Source of the DNA: an uncultured Wohlfahrtiimonas sp.
Lineage (GTDB): Bacteria > Pseudomonadota > Gammaproteobacteria > Cardiobacteriales > Wohlfahrtiimonadaceae
DNA length: 46,993 nt
Assembly: GCA_947630895.1 (NCBI GenBank)
Contig: CANRJJ010000010.1
Location: forward strand, 1 to 46,993
Direction: 5' to 3'
Positions 10,098 through 19,043 of this stretch are shown here, one piece after another. The notes beneath the pieces are model-generated. The model saw nothing but the letters and a program-made list of their open reading frames with translations. It made no database searches and was not told the DNA's origin. Position 1 is the first letter of the stretch. Each line of letters opens with the position of its first letter. Made by a program: the position numbers and the translations under genes.

Positions 10098-12278
10098 ATG
10101 ACAATGCTATCTTCTTTAAACGCAGCACAATATGATGCTGTCACCGCGCCTTTGGGTCCTGTTCGTGTATTGGCTGGTGCTGGCTCAGGAAAAACTAGAG
10201 TTTTGGTGGCAAGAATTGCATGGTTAATCGAAACAGAGCAAGCAACACCTCATGAAATTTTAGCGGTAACATTTACCAACAAAGCAGCGTTAGAAATGCG
10301 TACTCGCTTGGAATCAACCCTGAATCGCCCATTACGCAATTTATGGCTCGGTACATTCCATTCGCTTTGTCATCGCTTACTTCGCTTACATCATGTTGAA
10401 GCCAATTTAGATCAGAACTTCCAAATTATGGACAGCGATGATCAATTGCGTTTATGTAAAAGATTATTGCGCGAACGTGGCATCGATGAAAAATTAGTTA
10501 GCCCTAAAGCTTTGCAAAACTTCATCAGCAGCAATAAAGATGAAGGTCGTAGAGCAAGCCATATTGAGCGTGGCTATAATCAAGCATACAACACTATGAT
10601 TGAACTTTACGCTCAGTATCAAGTGATTTGCGATCAATCAAGTTTGGTGGATTTCTCAGAAATTTTACTTCGTACTTTAGAAGTCCTTCGCAATACACCT
10701 GCGCTTTTAAAACATTATCAAAACCGCTTCAAATTTGTATTAGTGGATGAATTCCAAGATACCAATAGCATTCAATATGCTTGGCTTAAAATACTTAGCG
10801 GCGGACATCAACAAATATTTGTGGTGGGCGATGACGATCAGTCAATCTACGGCTGGCGCGGTGCTCGCGTTGAAAATATCTTAAATTTCGACCAAGACTT
10901 TCCAAACAGCACAACTGTTCGCTTAGAACAAAACTATCGCTCTACCTCTACAATTTTGGACGCCGCCAATAGCGTGATCGAAAAAAATAGCGAACGTTTG
11001 CCTAAAAAATTATGGACAGATAATAGCGACAAATCTTTGATCACAAAATATGGTGCAATGGATGCTTACGAAGAGGCACAATTTGTCATCAATAAAATCA
11101 AAAAAGCAATTGATGATGGTGTTGCAAGACGTGAGCAAGCAATCTTATATCGCTCTAATGCGCAATCTCGTATCTTTGAAGAAGTATTACTACGTGCAAA
11201 CATTCCATACCGTATTTATGGTGGTTTACGATTCTTCGATCGTGCTGAAATCAAAGACATCACGAGCTATTTACGTCTCATCGTTAATCACAATGATGAT
11301 ATTTCATTTGAACGCGCCATCACAACACCTGCGAAAGGCATTGGTACAGCGACAATTGAAAAAATTAGATTAGAAGCAATGCTAGAAGAAGTTTCATTGT
11401 GGACAGCGATGAACAATATCTTAGAAAGCCAAAGTTTAGCGAAGCGCTCACATAATGCTTTGATGAGCTTTAAACTGCTCATTACTGGCTTATTTGATTC
11501 TATTGGCGACGTTACGCTTGATCAATTCATTCAAGATGTAATTGATAAAGTAGAATTAGAGGCACATTACAAAAAAGAACCAATGGGACGCGGCGAAGAT
11601 CGCATTGAAAACTTAAATGAATTCATATCAGCAAGCCGTCAATTTGTTGAAGATTACAACAATGAACCTGATTCAGCTCCTTTGACATCCTTTGGTTACT
11701 TATCTGAATTCTTAGGTCAAATCACACTGGATTCTGCTGTCAATGCGGATATAGGCAATGATGACAAAATTCAGCTAATGACATTACACAGTTCAAAAGG
11801 CTTAGAGTTTGATCATGTTTACCTAGTTGGTATGGACGATGGGCTATTCCCTAGCGAAAGTTCCATGAATGATCCTACTCGCTTGGAAGAAGAACGCCGA
11901 TTGGCTTATGTTGGTATCACACGTGCTAAAAAGTTATTAACACTGACAACAGCAAACTCTCGCATGATTCACGGTAAAACAGTTTATTTAACTCCATCTT
12001 GTTTTCTGAAAGATATTCCTGCGCATTTACTCAAAGTGCAAGGAGAAAAAATAGCTGTATCGAAACCTTTAACTGCGCGTTCTAGCGTAAGCTCAACGTC
12101 ACAAGACCAATCAATGAAAGGCTATGCGTTGGGGCAATTGGTGGAACATCCAGTGTTTGGTGAAGGCGTCATTACTAACTTTGAAGGTGTCGGAGACCAT
12201 GCAAGAGTCACGGTTAATTTCAAGCAAGCAGGTACAAAAACACTTGTATTACTTTACGCAAAATTAACAGTTCTTTAA
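10098..12278 (+). CDS. uvrD: DNA helicase II, UvrD
   Basis: Superfamily 1A 3'-5' helicase for nucleotide excision and mismatch repair. From the chosen ATG the protein is 726 residues (E. coli UvrD 720). It has the Walker A loop AGAGSGKT, DEFQDTN, the GDDDQSIYGWRGA motif, and the C-terminal motifs TLHSSKGLEFD and VGITRAKK. A C-terminal Tudor-like segment (EHPVFGEGVITNFEG) distinguishes UvrD from Rep. An in-frame TTG at 10071 would add nine residues, but alignment to UvrD N-termini favours the ATG at 10098. Confidence 0.96.
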   Translation: MTMLSSLNAAQYDAVTAPLGPVRVLAGAGSGKTRVLVARIAWLIETEQATPHEILAVTFTNKAALEMRTRLESTLNRPLRNLWLGTFHSLCHRLLRLHHVEANLDQNFQIMDSDDQLRLCKRLLRERGIDEKLVSPKALQNFISSNKDEGRRASHIERGYNQAYNTMIELYAQYQVICDQSSLVDFSEILLRTLEVLRNTPALLKHYQNRFKFVLVDEFQDTNSIQYAWLKILSGGHQQIFVVGDDDQSIYGWRGARVENILNFDQDFPNSTTVRLEQNYRSTSTILDAANSVIEKNSERLPKKLWTDNSDKSLITKYGAMDAYEEAQFVINKIKKAIDDGVARREQAILYRSNAQSRIFEEVLLRANIPYRIYGGLRFFDRAEIKDITSYLRLIVNHNDDISFERAITTPAKGIGTATIEKIRLEAMLEEVSLWTAMNNILESQSLAKRSHNALMSFKLLITGLFDSIGDVTLDQFIQDVIDKVELEAHYKKEPMGRGEDRIENLNEFISASRQFVEDYNNEPDSAPLTSFGYLSEFLGQITLDSAVNADIGNDDKIQLMTLHSSKGLEFDHVYLVGMDDGLFPSESSMNDPTRLEEERRLAYVGITRAKKLLTLTTANSRMIHGKTVYLTPSCFLKDIPAHLLKVQGEKIAVSKPLTARSSVSSTSQDQSMKGYALGQLVEHPVFGEGVITNFEGVGDHARVTVNFKQAGTKTLVLLYAKLTVL

Positions 12279-12302
12279 AAATCATTTTTTATATTCTATA
12301 AT
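12274..12302 (+). promoter_or_regulatory. Sigma-70-type promoter for the YqjC-like gene
   Basis: A perfect -10 hexamer TATAAT (12297-12302) lies 17 bases downstream of TTTAAA (12274-12279, four of six matches to TTGACA). It overlaps the end of uvrD and points to the small gene starting at 12338, whose ATG has TAGGAT as ribosome site. Confidence 0.6.
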
Positions 12303-12337
12303 GTGTGCATTATTACAATAATTTATAGGATTATATT

Positions 12338-12769
12338 ATGAAAAAAATATTATTAGTTTTAAGCGGATTGGTATTGAGTTTAACATCTGTAAGTTTTGCT
12401 TACCAATCCGATTATGGTTGTAGAAAGAAAGAACATAATTTGCGTAAGCAGTTGAGCTATGCTGAACAGTATAACAATGTGCATAGAGCTGAAAACCTAC
12501 GTCGTGCTCTAGCAAATGTTCAACAATATTGTGGCACTGATTCATATGTTTCAGACTATGATGATATCGAGCTCAATGATGATGTATACAAACAAAGCTT
12601 GAATAAAAAGGTCTTGAATCAGAAGAAAAAAGTTGCTGAAGCAAAATATGAATTAGATGAAGCAAAATTGTCTGGCAAAACCAAAAAAATTCGTCAAAAA
12701 ACAGAAAAATTGCAAGAGCGCCAAGACAAATTGAACTTCTATTTAAAAGAACTTGATTCATTGAAATAA
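12338..12769 (+). CDS. yqjC: YqjC-like secreted protein, DUF1090 family
   Basis: Small secreted, probably periplasmic protein of unknown biochemical role. The 143 residues begin with a Sec signal peptide (1-21, cleavage after SFA). The mature part resembles E. coli YqjC: two conserved cysteines (about 28 and 65) around a basic helix with a LSYAEQYNN-type motif and a repeated alanine/arginine pattern, then a long charged coiled coil (about 85-140, KKVAEAKYELDEAK and following). It is longer than E. coli YqjC because of an acidic insert (about 70-84). It has its own promoter and terminator. Family assignment is by recalled similarity. Confidence 0.75.
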   Translation: MKKILLVLSGLVLSLTSVSFAYQSDYGCRKKEHNLRKQLSYAEQYNNVHRAENLRRALANVQQYCGTDSYVSDYDDIELNDDVYKQSLNKKVLNQKKKVAEAKYELDEAKLSGKTKKIRQKTEKLQERQDKLNFYLKELDSLK

Positions 12770-12792
12770 TCTTTATATTTTTCACTCAAACT

Positions 12793-12826
12793 AAAGATTT
12801 TGTAGTATTTCTGCAAAATCTTTTTT
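12793..12826 (+). terminator. Intrinsic terminator after the YqjC-like gene
   Basis: A 13-bp stem (12793-12805 with 12811-12823, one G-U pair) encloses a 5-base loop and runs directly into a T tract. It lies 24 bases after the stop codon on the same strand. Confidence 0.85.
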
Positions 12827-12960
12827 ATTTGGATCCAAATATCGAATGTCAAAGATTGTAAATGGCAAGTAAAACTTAGAAAACTCATTATTCTTTCTAA
12901 AACAAGAATGCTAATATTTCATCCAACAAAATTAACATAGATTTAGGCCTAGGAGTTTTT

Positions 12961-13344
12961 ATGAAAAAGCTTGCTCTCTCAACATTTATTATTTTAGGTT
13001 TATCAACCGCATCAGCTCAATATTTGGGTCCACAAGGCGATCAAGCAGATCAAAATGGCGGTTATAAAGGCCCTTCACTAAGCCAATCCATCACTACAGT
13101 TAAAGAAGCAAATACTTTGCGTGATGATGCTTACGTAAAAATGCGTGGAAAAATTATCAAACATTCTCATAAAGATAAATATATCTTTAGCGATGGTACA
13201 GGCAGCATCACAATTGAGATTGATAAAGATAAATGGCGCGGTTTAACGGTTGATGCAGAAGATTTAGTAGAAATCGTAGGTGAAGTTGATAAAGACTGGA
13301 ATTCAGTTGAAATTGATGTGGACTACATTACAAAAGTTCAGTAA
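12961..13344 (+). CDS. YgiW/YdeI-family periplasmic BOF-domain stress protein
   Basis: Small secreted protein of the bacterial OB-fold (BOF, formerly DUF388) family, whose members are linked to peroxide, metal and antimicrobial-peptide stress tolerance. The 127 residues have a Sec signal peptide (1-19, ASA cleavage) and a BOF domain (about 48-125) with the typical VKMRGKIIKH, YIFSDGTGSITIEID and VEIVGEVDKDW strands. TAGGAG sits 5 bases before the ATG. It has its own terminator. E. coli has several paralogues (YgiW, YdeI), so I give no single symbol. Confidence 0.85.
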   Translation: MKKLALSTFIILGLSTASAQYLGPQGDQADQNGGYKGPSLSQSITTVKEANTLRDDAYVKMRGKIIKHSHKDKYIFSDGTGSITIEIDKDKWRGLTVDAEDLVEIVGEVDKDWNSVEIDVDYITKVQ

Positions 13345-13380
13345 CTCCATTCATACTTATCCATAATACAATTTAATGCA

Positions 13381-13422
13381 CCGTACTCATCCCTCTCCCC
13401 CGAAGTGAGTACGGTTTTTTTT
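13381..13422 (+). terminator. Intrinsic terminator between the BOF gene and xseA
   Basis: A perfect 9-bp GC-containing stem (13381-13389 with 13406-13414) with a 16-base loop is followed by eight T residues on the plus strand. The T tract overlaps the last bases of the convergent xseA. There is no T tract on the minus side, so it serves the plus-strand gene. Confidence 0.88.
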
Positions 13423-14770
13423 ATGCCTTATGAATATCTGTCACTGTTGAATGAATTTCCACATCTTTCATTCGAGTGGTAATTTGATCCCCAACTTTAA
13501 TGACATCTTTTTGAAGACTCACAACTTCACCATTATCGGCAATTTTTTGTGTGACAGAATAGCCTCGCCCAAGCACTTTCAATGGACTCAATCCATCTAA
13601 CAATAAAGCTTTATTTTGTAAAGCTATTTGTGCTTCCTCAAATTTACCATTCATCTGCTGATTCAATGATCGGCTCATTTGCATTAATCGTTCATTTAGA
13701 TATTTATGCTGTCGATGCAATAAATCAATATTTAATCGCTTTTCCAAATGATTTAATTCCACAATTTTTTTCTGATGAGCTTGCTTCATTAAACCTTGTA
13801 ACTGCTGTTCCTTGAGCGCTAATAATGATAATTTTTCTTTAATCTTTTGTGCAGGATGAAGATAAGACAACTTCGTCAATCTCTCTTCTAGCTGCTTATT
13901 CTTAAGCGTTAGTAATCTCTGAATAACTTGTACCAATTGATATTCGTAACGATCCAAGGTTTGCATAATTTCTTGCTTCGAAATGCTCGACAATTTAGCT
14001 GCGGCAGTTGGCGTCGGCGCTCTTAAATCAGATACAAAATCAGATAATGTCGTATCCGTTTCGTGCCCTATTCCTGTAATGATTGGAATGTTTGATGCGT
14101 AAATCGCCCGAACAACTCGCTCATCATTAAAGCACCACAAATCCTCAATACTGCCACCACCACGAACCACTAAAAGCAGATCACAAATTTGCTCTGCATT
14201 GGCTTTCTCAATAGCTCTAACAATTTGAGGAGCAGCTTCTTCACCTTGTACTAACGATGGATAAATTTCATAAGGAATATCAGCACGATGATCTTGTAAA
14301 ACTTTGAGCACATCTTGCAAAGCCGCTGCATTTGGCGATGTTAAAATACCAATGCGATTAGGATAGTTTGGAATCTGTTTTTTATGCTCTGGATTAAACA
14401 ATCCTTCTTTCTGAAGTTTTTCACGCAACCGCTCAAATGCTAAATAGAGATTTCCGCGCCCTAAAGGCGCTAAACGAGAAATGACTAATTGATAATCTCC
14501 GCGCGGCGTATATAGTGACAACTTCCCTTGTATTTCTACTTTTGCACCATTTTCAATAAACTGCTGAAAACTTGTCGCACTCGTTCGCCAAACCACACAA
14601 CGAACAACGGATGATGCATCTTTGAGATTGAAATAAATATGCCCTGATTGCGCTCTAATCACATTAGAAATTTCACCTTCGACTAAACAATGGAAAAACG
14701 CATCTTCCATATGAAATTTCAGTTGCTGACTAAACTCACTGACCGTTAAATATCTCATCTCATTCAACAC
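13421..14770 (-). CDS. xseA: Exodeoxyribonuclease VII large subunit
   Basis: Large subunit of single-strand DNA exonuclease VII. The 449 residues have an N-terminal OB-type nucleic-acid domain (about 1-100), the conserved central domain with GRGNLYLAFERL, VVRGGGSIEDLW and IITGIGHETDTTLSDF (catalytic region), a long helical arm (about 275-375), and the C-terminal GRGYSVTQ motif. Start is GTG: AAGGAAG lies 7 bases upstream, while the next ATG is too far from it. Its start is right behind the mazG stop, so the two are co-transcribed. The small subunit gene xseB is not adjacent. Confidence 0.96.
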   Translation of the reverse strand: MLNEMRYLTVSEFSQQLKFHMEDAFFHCLVEGEISNVIRAQSGHIYFNLKDASSVVRCVVWRTSATSFQQFIENGAKVEIQGKLSLYTPRGDYQLVISRLAPLGRGNLYLAFERLREKLQKEGLFNPEHKKQIPNYPNRIGILTSPNAAALQDVLKVLQDHRADIPYEIYPSLVQGEEAAPQIVRAIEKANAEQICDLLLVVRGGGSIEDLWCFNDERVVRAIYASNIPIITGIGHETDTTLSDFVSDLRAPTPTAAAKLSSISKQEIMQTLDRYEYQLVQVIQRLLTLKNKQLEERLTKLSYLHPAQKIKEKLSLLALKEQQLQGLMKQAHQKKIVELNHLEKRLNIDLLHRQHKYLNERLMQMSRSLNQQMNGKFEEAQIALQNKALLLDGLSPLKVLGRGYSVTQKIADNGEVVSLQKDVIKVGDQITTRMKDVEIHSTVTDIHKA

Positions 14771-14772
14771 AA

Positions 14773-15534
14773 TTAATCTTCCTTTTTAGCTGCTTCCCAC
14801 AAGTGATCCATTTCTTCCAGAGTTGCCGACTCGATCGGCTTATATAAATTTCGTTCAATGTATTGAAAACGCTTTTTGAATTTCACATTCGTTTCAGCAA
14901 TCGCTGTTTCAGGCGATATTTCACAATGTCTCGCTAAGTTCACCACAGCAAATAATAGATCGCCAATCTCTTTTTGAAGTTTTTCTTGTTGCTGATTATG
15001 CAGCTCAACTTTAACTTCTTCGAGCTCTTCTTCAATTTTATGAATGATTGGCTCCGCATCATTCCAATCAAAGCCTACTTTTGCGGCTTTCTTTTGTAAA
15101 TTATAGGCAACCGTTAAACCTGATAATGATGCTTTCACGCCATCTAAGTAACTTTCTTCAATGCCTTTGTTAGCCTTTTCTTCTGCTTTTATGGCATGCC
15201 AAGCTGCTTTTTGCTCAGCTTCATCGGCATATACAACACCATCGAATACATGAGGATGCCTTCTGATCATTTTGTCATTCACGCTTTTCACGACATCATT
15301 GAAATCAAATCGCCCTTCTTCTTTTGCAATTTGTGCATGCAAAACAATCTGTAATAACAAATCGCCCAGCTCATCTTTTAGCTCATCGCTATCTTTTTGA
15401 AGGATCGCTTCTACAACTTCTGCGCTCTCTTCATTTAAAAAAGGAATCAAGCTTTCATGAGTCTGCTTACGATCCCAAGGACAACCTTCTGGAGATCTTA
15501 ATGTCGCAACTGTTTTCAAAAATTCATCAATCAT
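14773..15534 (-). CDS. mazG: Nucleoside triphosphate pyrophosphohydrolase MazG
   Basis: Hydrolyses (d)NTPs to monophosphate and pyrophosphate, cleansing nucleotide pools. From the chosen ATG it has 253 residues (E. coli 263) with two tandem MazG domains: the first with SPEGCPWDRKQTHESL and the EE-rich helix ESAEVVEA followed by DELKDELGDLL, the second with FDWNDAEPI and KEIGDLLFAVVNLAR. An in-frame GTG 9 bases upstream exists, but MazG proteins start close to this ATG. It precedes xseA by 2 bases. Confidence 0.95.
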   Translation of the reverse strand: MIDEFLKTVATLRSPEGCPWDRKQTHESLIPFLNEESAEVVEAILQKDSDELKDELGDLLLQIVLHAQIAKEEGRFDFNDVVKSVNDKMIRRHPHVFDGVVYADEAEQKAAWHAIKAEEKANKGIEESYLDGVKASLSGLTVAYNLQKKAAKVGFDWNDAEPIIHKIEEELEEVKVELHNQQQEKLQKEIGDLLFAVVNLARHCEISPETAIAETNVKFKKRFQYIERNLYKPIESATLEEMDHLWEAAKKED

Positions 15535-15662
15535 AGTCAGCACTGTTTATTTAGAGCAAAAACGCATTATACGATATCCATCTGAATATTGACCTCGAAA
15601 TTCCTAACAAAGCTCGTATAATGAATCATTTTCATAAAGGCTATTAACTAGTTAATAAAATA

Positions 15663-17603
15663 ATGACAGATATTCGAAGCATATTTTCCGAAGATGGCGA
15701 GCTTGATCAAGCGCTGTCTCACTATTCCCCTCGTGAAGCGCAAATTGAAATGGCTGAAGCGGTGCAACATGCCATTGAAGAGCATGAAACTGTCATTATC
15801 GAGGCCGGAACAGGAACAGGAAAAACTTTTGCATATCTCATCCCTGCATTGTTATCTGGCAAAAAAGTGATTGTTTCCACAGGAACAAAACATCTTCAAG
15901 ATCAGCTGTACGATAAAGATTTGCCATTATTGAAAAAGATATTTAAATATAAGCCAGTCAGCACAGCATTACTCAAAGGTCGAAGCAATTATCTTTGCCT
16001 TTATCGCATCAAAACTTTGCGCCAGCGCGGACGTTTTGAAAACAAAAAACAAGTGGATGATTTCTATCGAATCGAACGCTACGCACAGCAAGATCCGATA
16101 GGCGACATCACCAAAATAGAGAACTTCCAAGATTCAACGTTGTTTTCTCATGTCACATCCACAACAGAAAACTGCTTACACACTGAATGCCCTGATTACG
16201 AAGATTGCTTTATTTTTAAAGCACGTAAAAAAGCGATGGAATCAGACATCATTGTCATTAACCATCATCTGTTCTGTGCGGACTTATCACTCAAACAAGA
16301 AGGCTTTGGTGAGCTTTTACCGGAAGCTGATTGCATCATCATTGATGAAGCTCATCAATTAGCAGAAACAGCAGGATTATTCTTTAGCGAGCAAGTGGGC
16401 ACGAAAGCATTTTATGATTGGCTAGAAGACTTCAATCGTTTACTTGCATTGGAAGCCAGTGACTTTTCAAGCCATGATGATATCGCAACCAATGTGATCG
16501 AAGGCATGATCGAACTGCGTAAAATGTTGCCCGAAGGCACTAAGCGTTATGCTTTGACTGAGTTTTATCAAGACCCTAGAATTGCAGATCAATTGGCTGA
16601 AATCGCTGATCAATTATTAGAATTGGTTGTTGTGATTAAGCCTTTAATTGTGCGCTCGAAAACATTGGCACAAATCGTTGAACGCATGCAAGAGTTTCAA
16701 GAAGCTTGGACAAAAATCACCGTTACTTCGCAAGAAAATCCTGACGATAATGCCGTTGTATGGATTGAAACCTATGTTCATCACCTCATTATTGCTTCTA
16801 CACCTTTGGACATTTCCGAAATATTCCAAAAAAATAGTCGCGGCTTAAAAGCAGGATGGGTATTTACCTCTGCAACTTTAGCGGTAAATGGTAAATTCGC
16901 TTATTTCTGTGCACCGCTTGGTTTATCAGATAAAAATTCTTTGTGTTTAAAAAGTCCGTTTAACTATAAGACTAATGCACTGTTTTATCATCCACCTGCT
17001 TTACCTGAACCAAATCACCCAACTTATATCTCGAAATTTATTCACTCGATGTTGCCTGTGATCACTGAAGCTAAAGGTCGTACTTTTATTCTTTTCACAA
17101 GCTATCGTGCTTTAAATGAAGCCGCTGAAATTTTGAAAAAATCTCTAAGCTATCCTTTATTTATTCAAGGTGATGCACCAAAAATCACCTTAATTGATCA
17201 ATTTAGAGATTCTGGCAACGGTGTTTTACTAGGCACAACAAGCTTTTGGGAAGGAGTAGATGTACGTGGAGAAGCTTTATCTTGCGTGATCATTGAAAAA
17301 TTACCTTTCTCTTCTCCTGGTGATCCTATTGAGCAAGCCAAAATTGATCTTATTAATAAAAAAGGGTTAAACGCTTTCATTAATTATCAATTACCTAAAT
17401 CCATCATTACCCTCAAACAAGGCATTGGACGATTGATACGAGATCCAAATGATTATGGTTTATTAGTCATCGCAGACCCAAGATTAATCACCAAAGCTTA
17501 TGGCAAACAATTCCTCAATAGCTTGCCTGAAATGGCTAAAACTCAAAAAATTGAACGGGTACAGAAGTTTTTTGAATATGTTGAGAAAAAACGCTTAGAA
17601 TAA
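15663..17603 (+). CDS. yoaA: DinG-family ATP-dependent helicase, YoaA type
   Basis: Superfamily 2 XPD/DinG-like 5'-3' DNA helicase with an iron-sulfur cluster. The 646 residues show Walker A EAGTGTGKT (about 46-54), a DEAH box in IIIDEAHQLAE, four cysteines spaced for the Fe-S domain (YLCLYR, ENCLHTEC, EDC), and helicase motifs TSATL, GTTSFWEGVDV and QGIGRLIRDPND. Size and sequence fit YoaA (636 in E. coli) better than DinG (716). YoaA works with the HolC polymerase subunit in repair of stalled forks (family knowledge). A TATAAT hexamer at 15617-15622 lies 40 bases before the ATG but lacks a good -35. Confidence 0.9.
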   Translation: MTDIRSIFSEDGELDQALSHYSPREAQIEMAEAVQHAIEEHETVIIEAGTGTGKTFAYLIPALLSGKKVIVSTGTKHLQDQLYDKDLPLLKKIFKYKPVSTALLKGRSNYLCLYRIKTLRQRGRFENKKQVDDFYRIERYAQQDPIGDITKIENFQDSTLFSHVTSTTENCLHTECPDYEDCFIFKARKKAMESDIIVINHHLFCADLSLKQEGFGELLPEADCIIIDEAHQLAETAGLFFSEQVGTKAFYDWLEDFNRLLALEASDFSSHDDIATNVIEGMIELRKMLPEGTKRYALTEFYQDPRIADQLAEIADQLLELVVVIKPLIVRSKTLAQIVERMQEFQEAWTKITVTSQENPDDNAVVWIETYVHHLIIASTPLDISEIFQKNSRGLKAGWVFTSATLAVNGKFAYFCAPLGLSDKNSLCLKSPFNYKTNALFYHPPALPEPNHPTYISKFIHSMLPVITEAKGRTFILFTSYRALNEAAEILKKSLSYPLFIQGDAPKITLIDQFRDSGNGVLLGTTSFWEGVDVRGEALSCVIIEKLPFSSPGDPIEQAKIDLINKKGLNAFINYQLPKSIITLKQGIGRLIRDPNDYGLLVIADPRLITKAYGKQFLNSLPEMAKTQKIERVQKFFEYVEKKRLE

Positions 17604-17629
17604 GCCGAATATTTTTAAAGGACTCTGAT

Positions 17630-18244
17630 ATGTCATCCACAGCACTCATGATTATTTATCCTATCGTTGTTATTGCTTCCTATTTAATCGGCTCTCTTTC
17701 AGCTGCGATTATCACTTGTAAAATAATGGGCTTACCTGATCCTCGCACAACTGGATCTAATAATCCTGGCGCAACAAATGTGATGCGCATTGGCGGCAAA
17801 AAAGCTGCAGCAATCACATTAATGGGTGATTTATTAAAGGGCTTAATTCCTGTTGTGATCGTTAAGATATTATTCCCTGAAGAATCATTATTGATTGCTT
17901 TAACGGCACTGGCGGCTTTCTTAGGCCATCTCTTCCCGATCTTCTTTGGCTTCAAAGGTGGAAAAGGCGTTGCAACAGCTTTAGGTTGCATTATCGGCTT
18001 GAATTTATGGGTTGCTTTATGCGCATTTGGAACATGGCTTGTGGTCTTTGCCATTTCACGCATTTCATCATTATCTGCTTTAACAGCGGCAGTCATTGCA
18101 CCCATTTATTTATGGTTATTTGATGCTTCAACATCTGTTGTGATCGCTGTCGTAATCATGGATATCTTATTAATCATTCGCCATAAAGCAAATATTCAGC
18201 GCATTTTAAAAGGCGAAGAAAAAAAATTAACCTCAAAAAAATAA
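17630..18244 (+). CDS. plsY: Acyl-phosphate:glycerol-3-phosphate acyltransferase PlsY
   Basis: Inner-membrane enzyme that transfers acyl groups from acyl-phosphate to glycerol-3-phosphate, the first step of phospholipid synthesis. The 204-residue, multi-spanning protein has the family motifs YLIGSLSAA, GSNNPGATNVMR and GFKGGKGVATALG. AAAGGA lies before the ATG. It sits 26 bases after the helicase gene and 26 before uppP. PlsX and PlsB are not in the window. Confidence 0.96.
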   Translation: MSSTALMIIYPIVVIASYLIGSLSAAIITCKIMGLPDPRTTGSNNPGATNVMRIGGKKAAAITLMGDLLKGLIPVVIVKILFPEESLLIALTALAAFLGHLFPIFFGFKGGKGVATALGCIIGLNLWVALCAFGTWLVVFAISRISSLSALTAAVIAPIYLWLFDASTSVVIAVVIMDILLIIRHKANIQRILKGEEKKLTSKK

Positions 18245-18270
18245 CAGCACTTTAACGATAAGGATTTTTC

Positions 18271-19038
18271 ATGGATATTTTAGATGCGATCTATTTAGGC
18301 ATCATCGAAGGCATTACTGAGTTTATTCCTGTGTCATCTACTGGCCATTTAATTGTTTTAAGTGATTTACTTGGCTTAGAACAAAACAATGTAAACAAAG
18401 CGTTTGAAATCATCATTCAGTTTGCCGCTATCTTAGCTTTAGTGTTTGTTTACCCATCAAAATTCACTTTTAAACACATCAATTTATGGACAAAAATCGC
18501 ACTCGCTTTTATTCCAATTGGTGTTATTGGCTTTCTCTTTTCAAACCAAGTCAAAGCTATATTTAGCATAGATGTTGTTGCTTGGGCATTCATCGCTGGT
18601 GGTATCGTGTTTTTAATCGTTGAACACTTTTACAAAGAAGAAAAAACTCACATAATCGATGTAGAAAATGTGAGTTATAAACAAGCGTTATACATCGGCT
18701 TGGCTCAAGTTTTCGCATTGATTCCGGGAATGTCTCGAGCAGGTGCTAGCATTATCGGTGCAATGCTCGTAGGTTTGAATAGGAAAGCCAGTGCTGAGTT
18801 CTCATTTTTACTGGCTGTACCCGTTATGGCTGCAACAACAGCATATGACCTTCTAAAACATCACAAAGAAATTCTACACTCAGGCAACTTACTCAATTTA
18901 GGTATTGGCTTCGTTGTTTCATTTTTAGTTGCACTTTGTGTTATTAAGTTATTTTTAAAATTCTTAGAAAAATTCACATTCGTAGCATTTGGTATTTATC
19001 GAATCGCTTTTGGAATTTTAATTTTAGTTATTTTCTAA
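18271..19038 (+). CDS. uppP: Undecaprenyl-diphosphate phosphatase UppP (BacA)
   Basis: Inner-membrane phosphatase recycling undecaprenyl pyrophosphate for peptidoglycan and LPS carriers; confers bacitracin tolerance. The 255 residues are hydrophobic with several membrane spans and the two BacA motifs: [15 protein letters not shown] (catalytic glutamates at about 13 and 17) and [10 protein letters not shown] with the essential Arg. Length is close to family (about 270). Its stop is 5 bases from the convergent rpoN stop, with no terminator between. Confidence 0.96.
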   Translation: MDILDAIYLGIIEGITEFIPVSSTGHLIVLSDLLGLEQNNVNKAFEIIIQFAAILALVFVYPSKFTFKHINLWTKIALAFIPIGVIGFLFSNQVKAIFSIDVVAWAFIAGGIVFLIVEHFYKEEKTHIIDVENVSYKQALYIGLAQVFALIPGMSRAGASIIGAMLVGLNRKASAEFSFLLAVPVMAATTAYDLLKHHKEILHSGNLLNLGIGFVVSFLVALCVIKLFLKFLEKFTFVAFGIYRIAFGILILVIF

Positions 19039-19043
19039 ATAAA

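Noticed and set aside
17680-18105. 141-residue open frame antisense to plsY
   Set aside because: It lies wholly inside a well-supported gene, has no ribosome site and its composition mirrors plsY codons.
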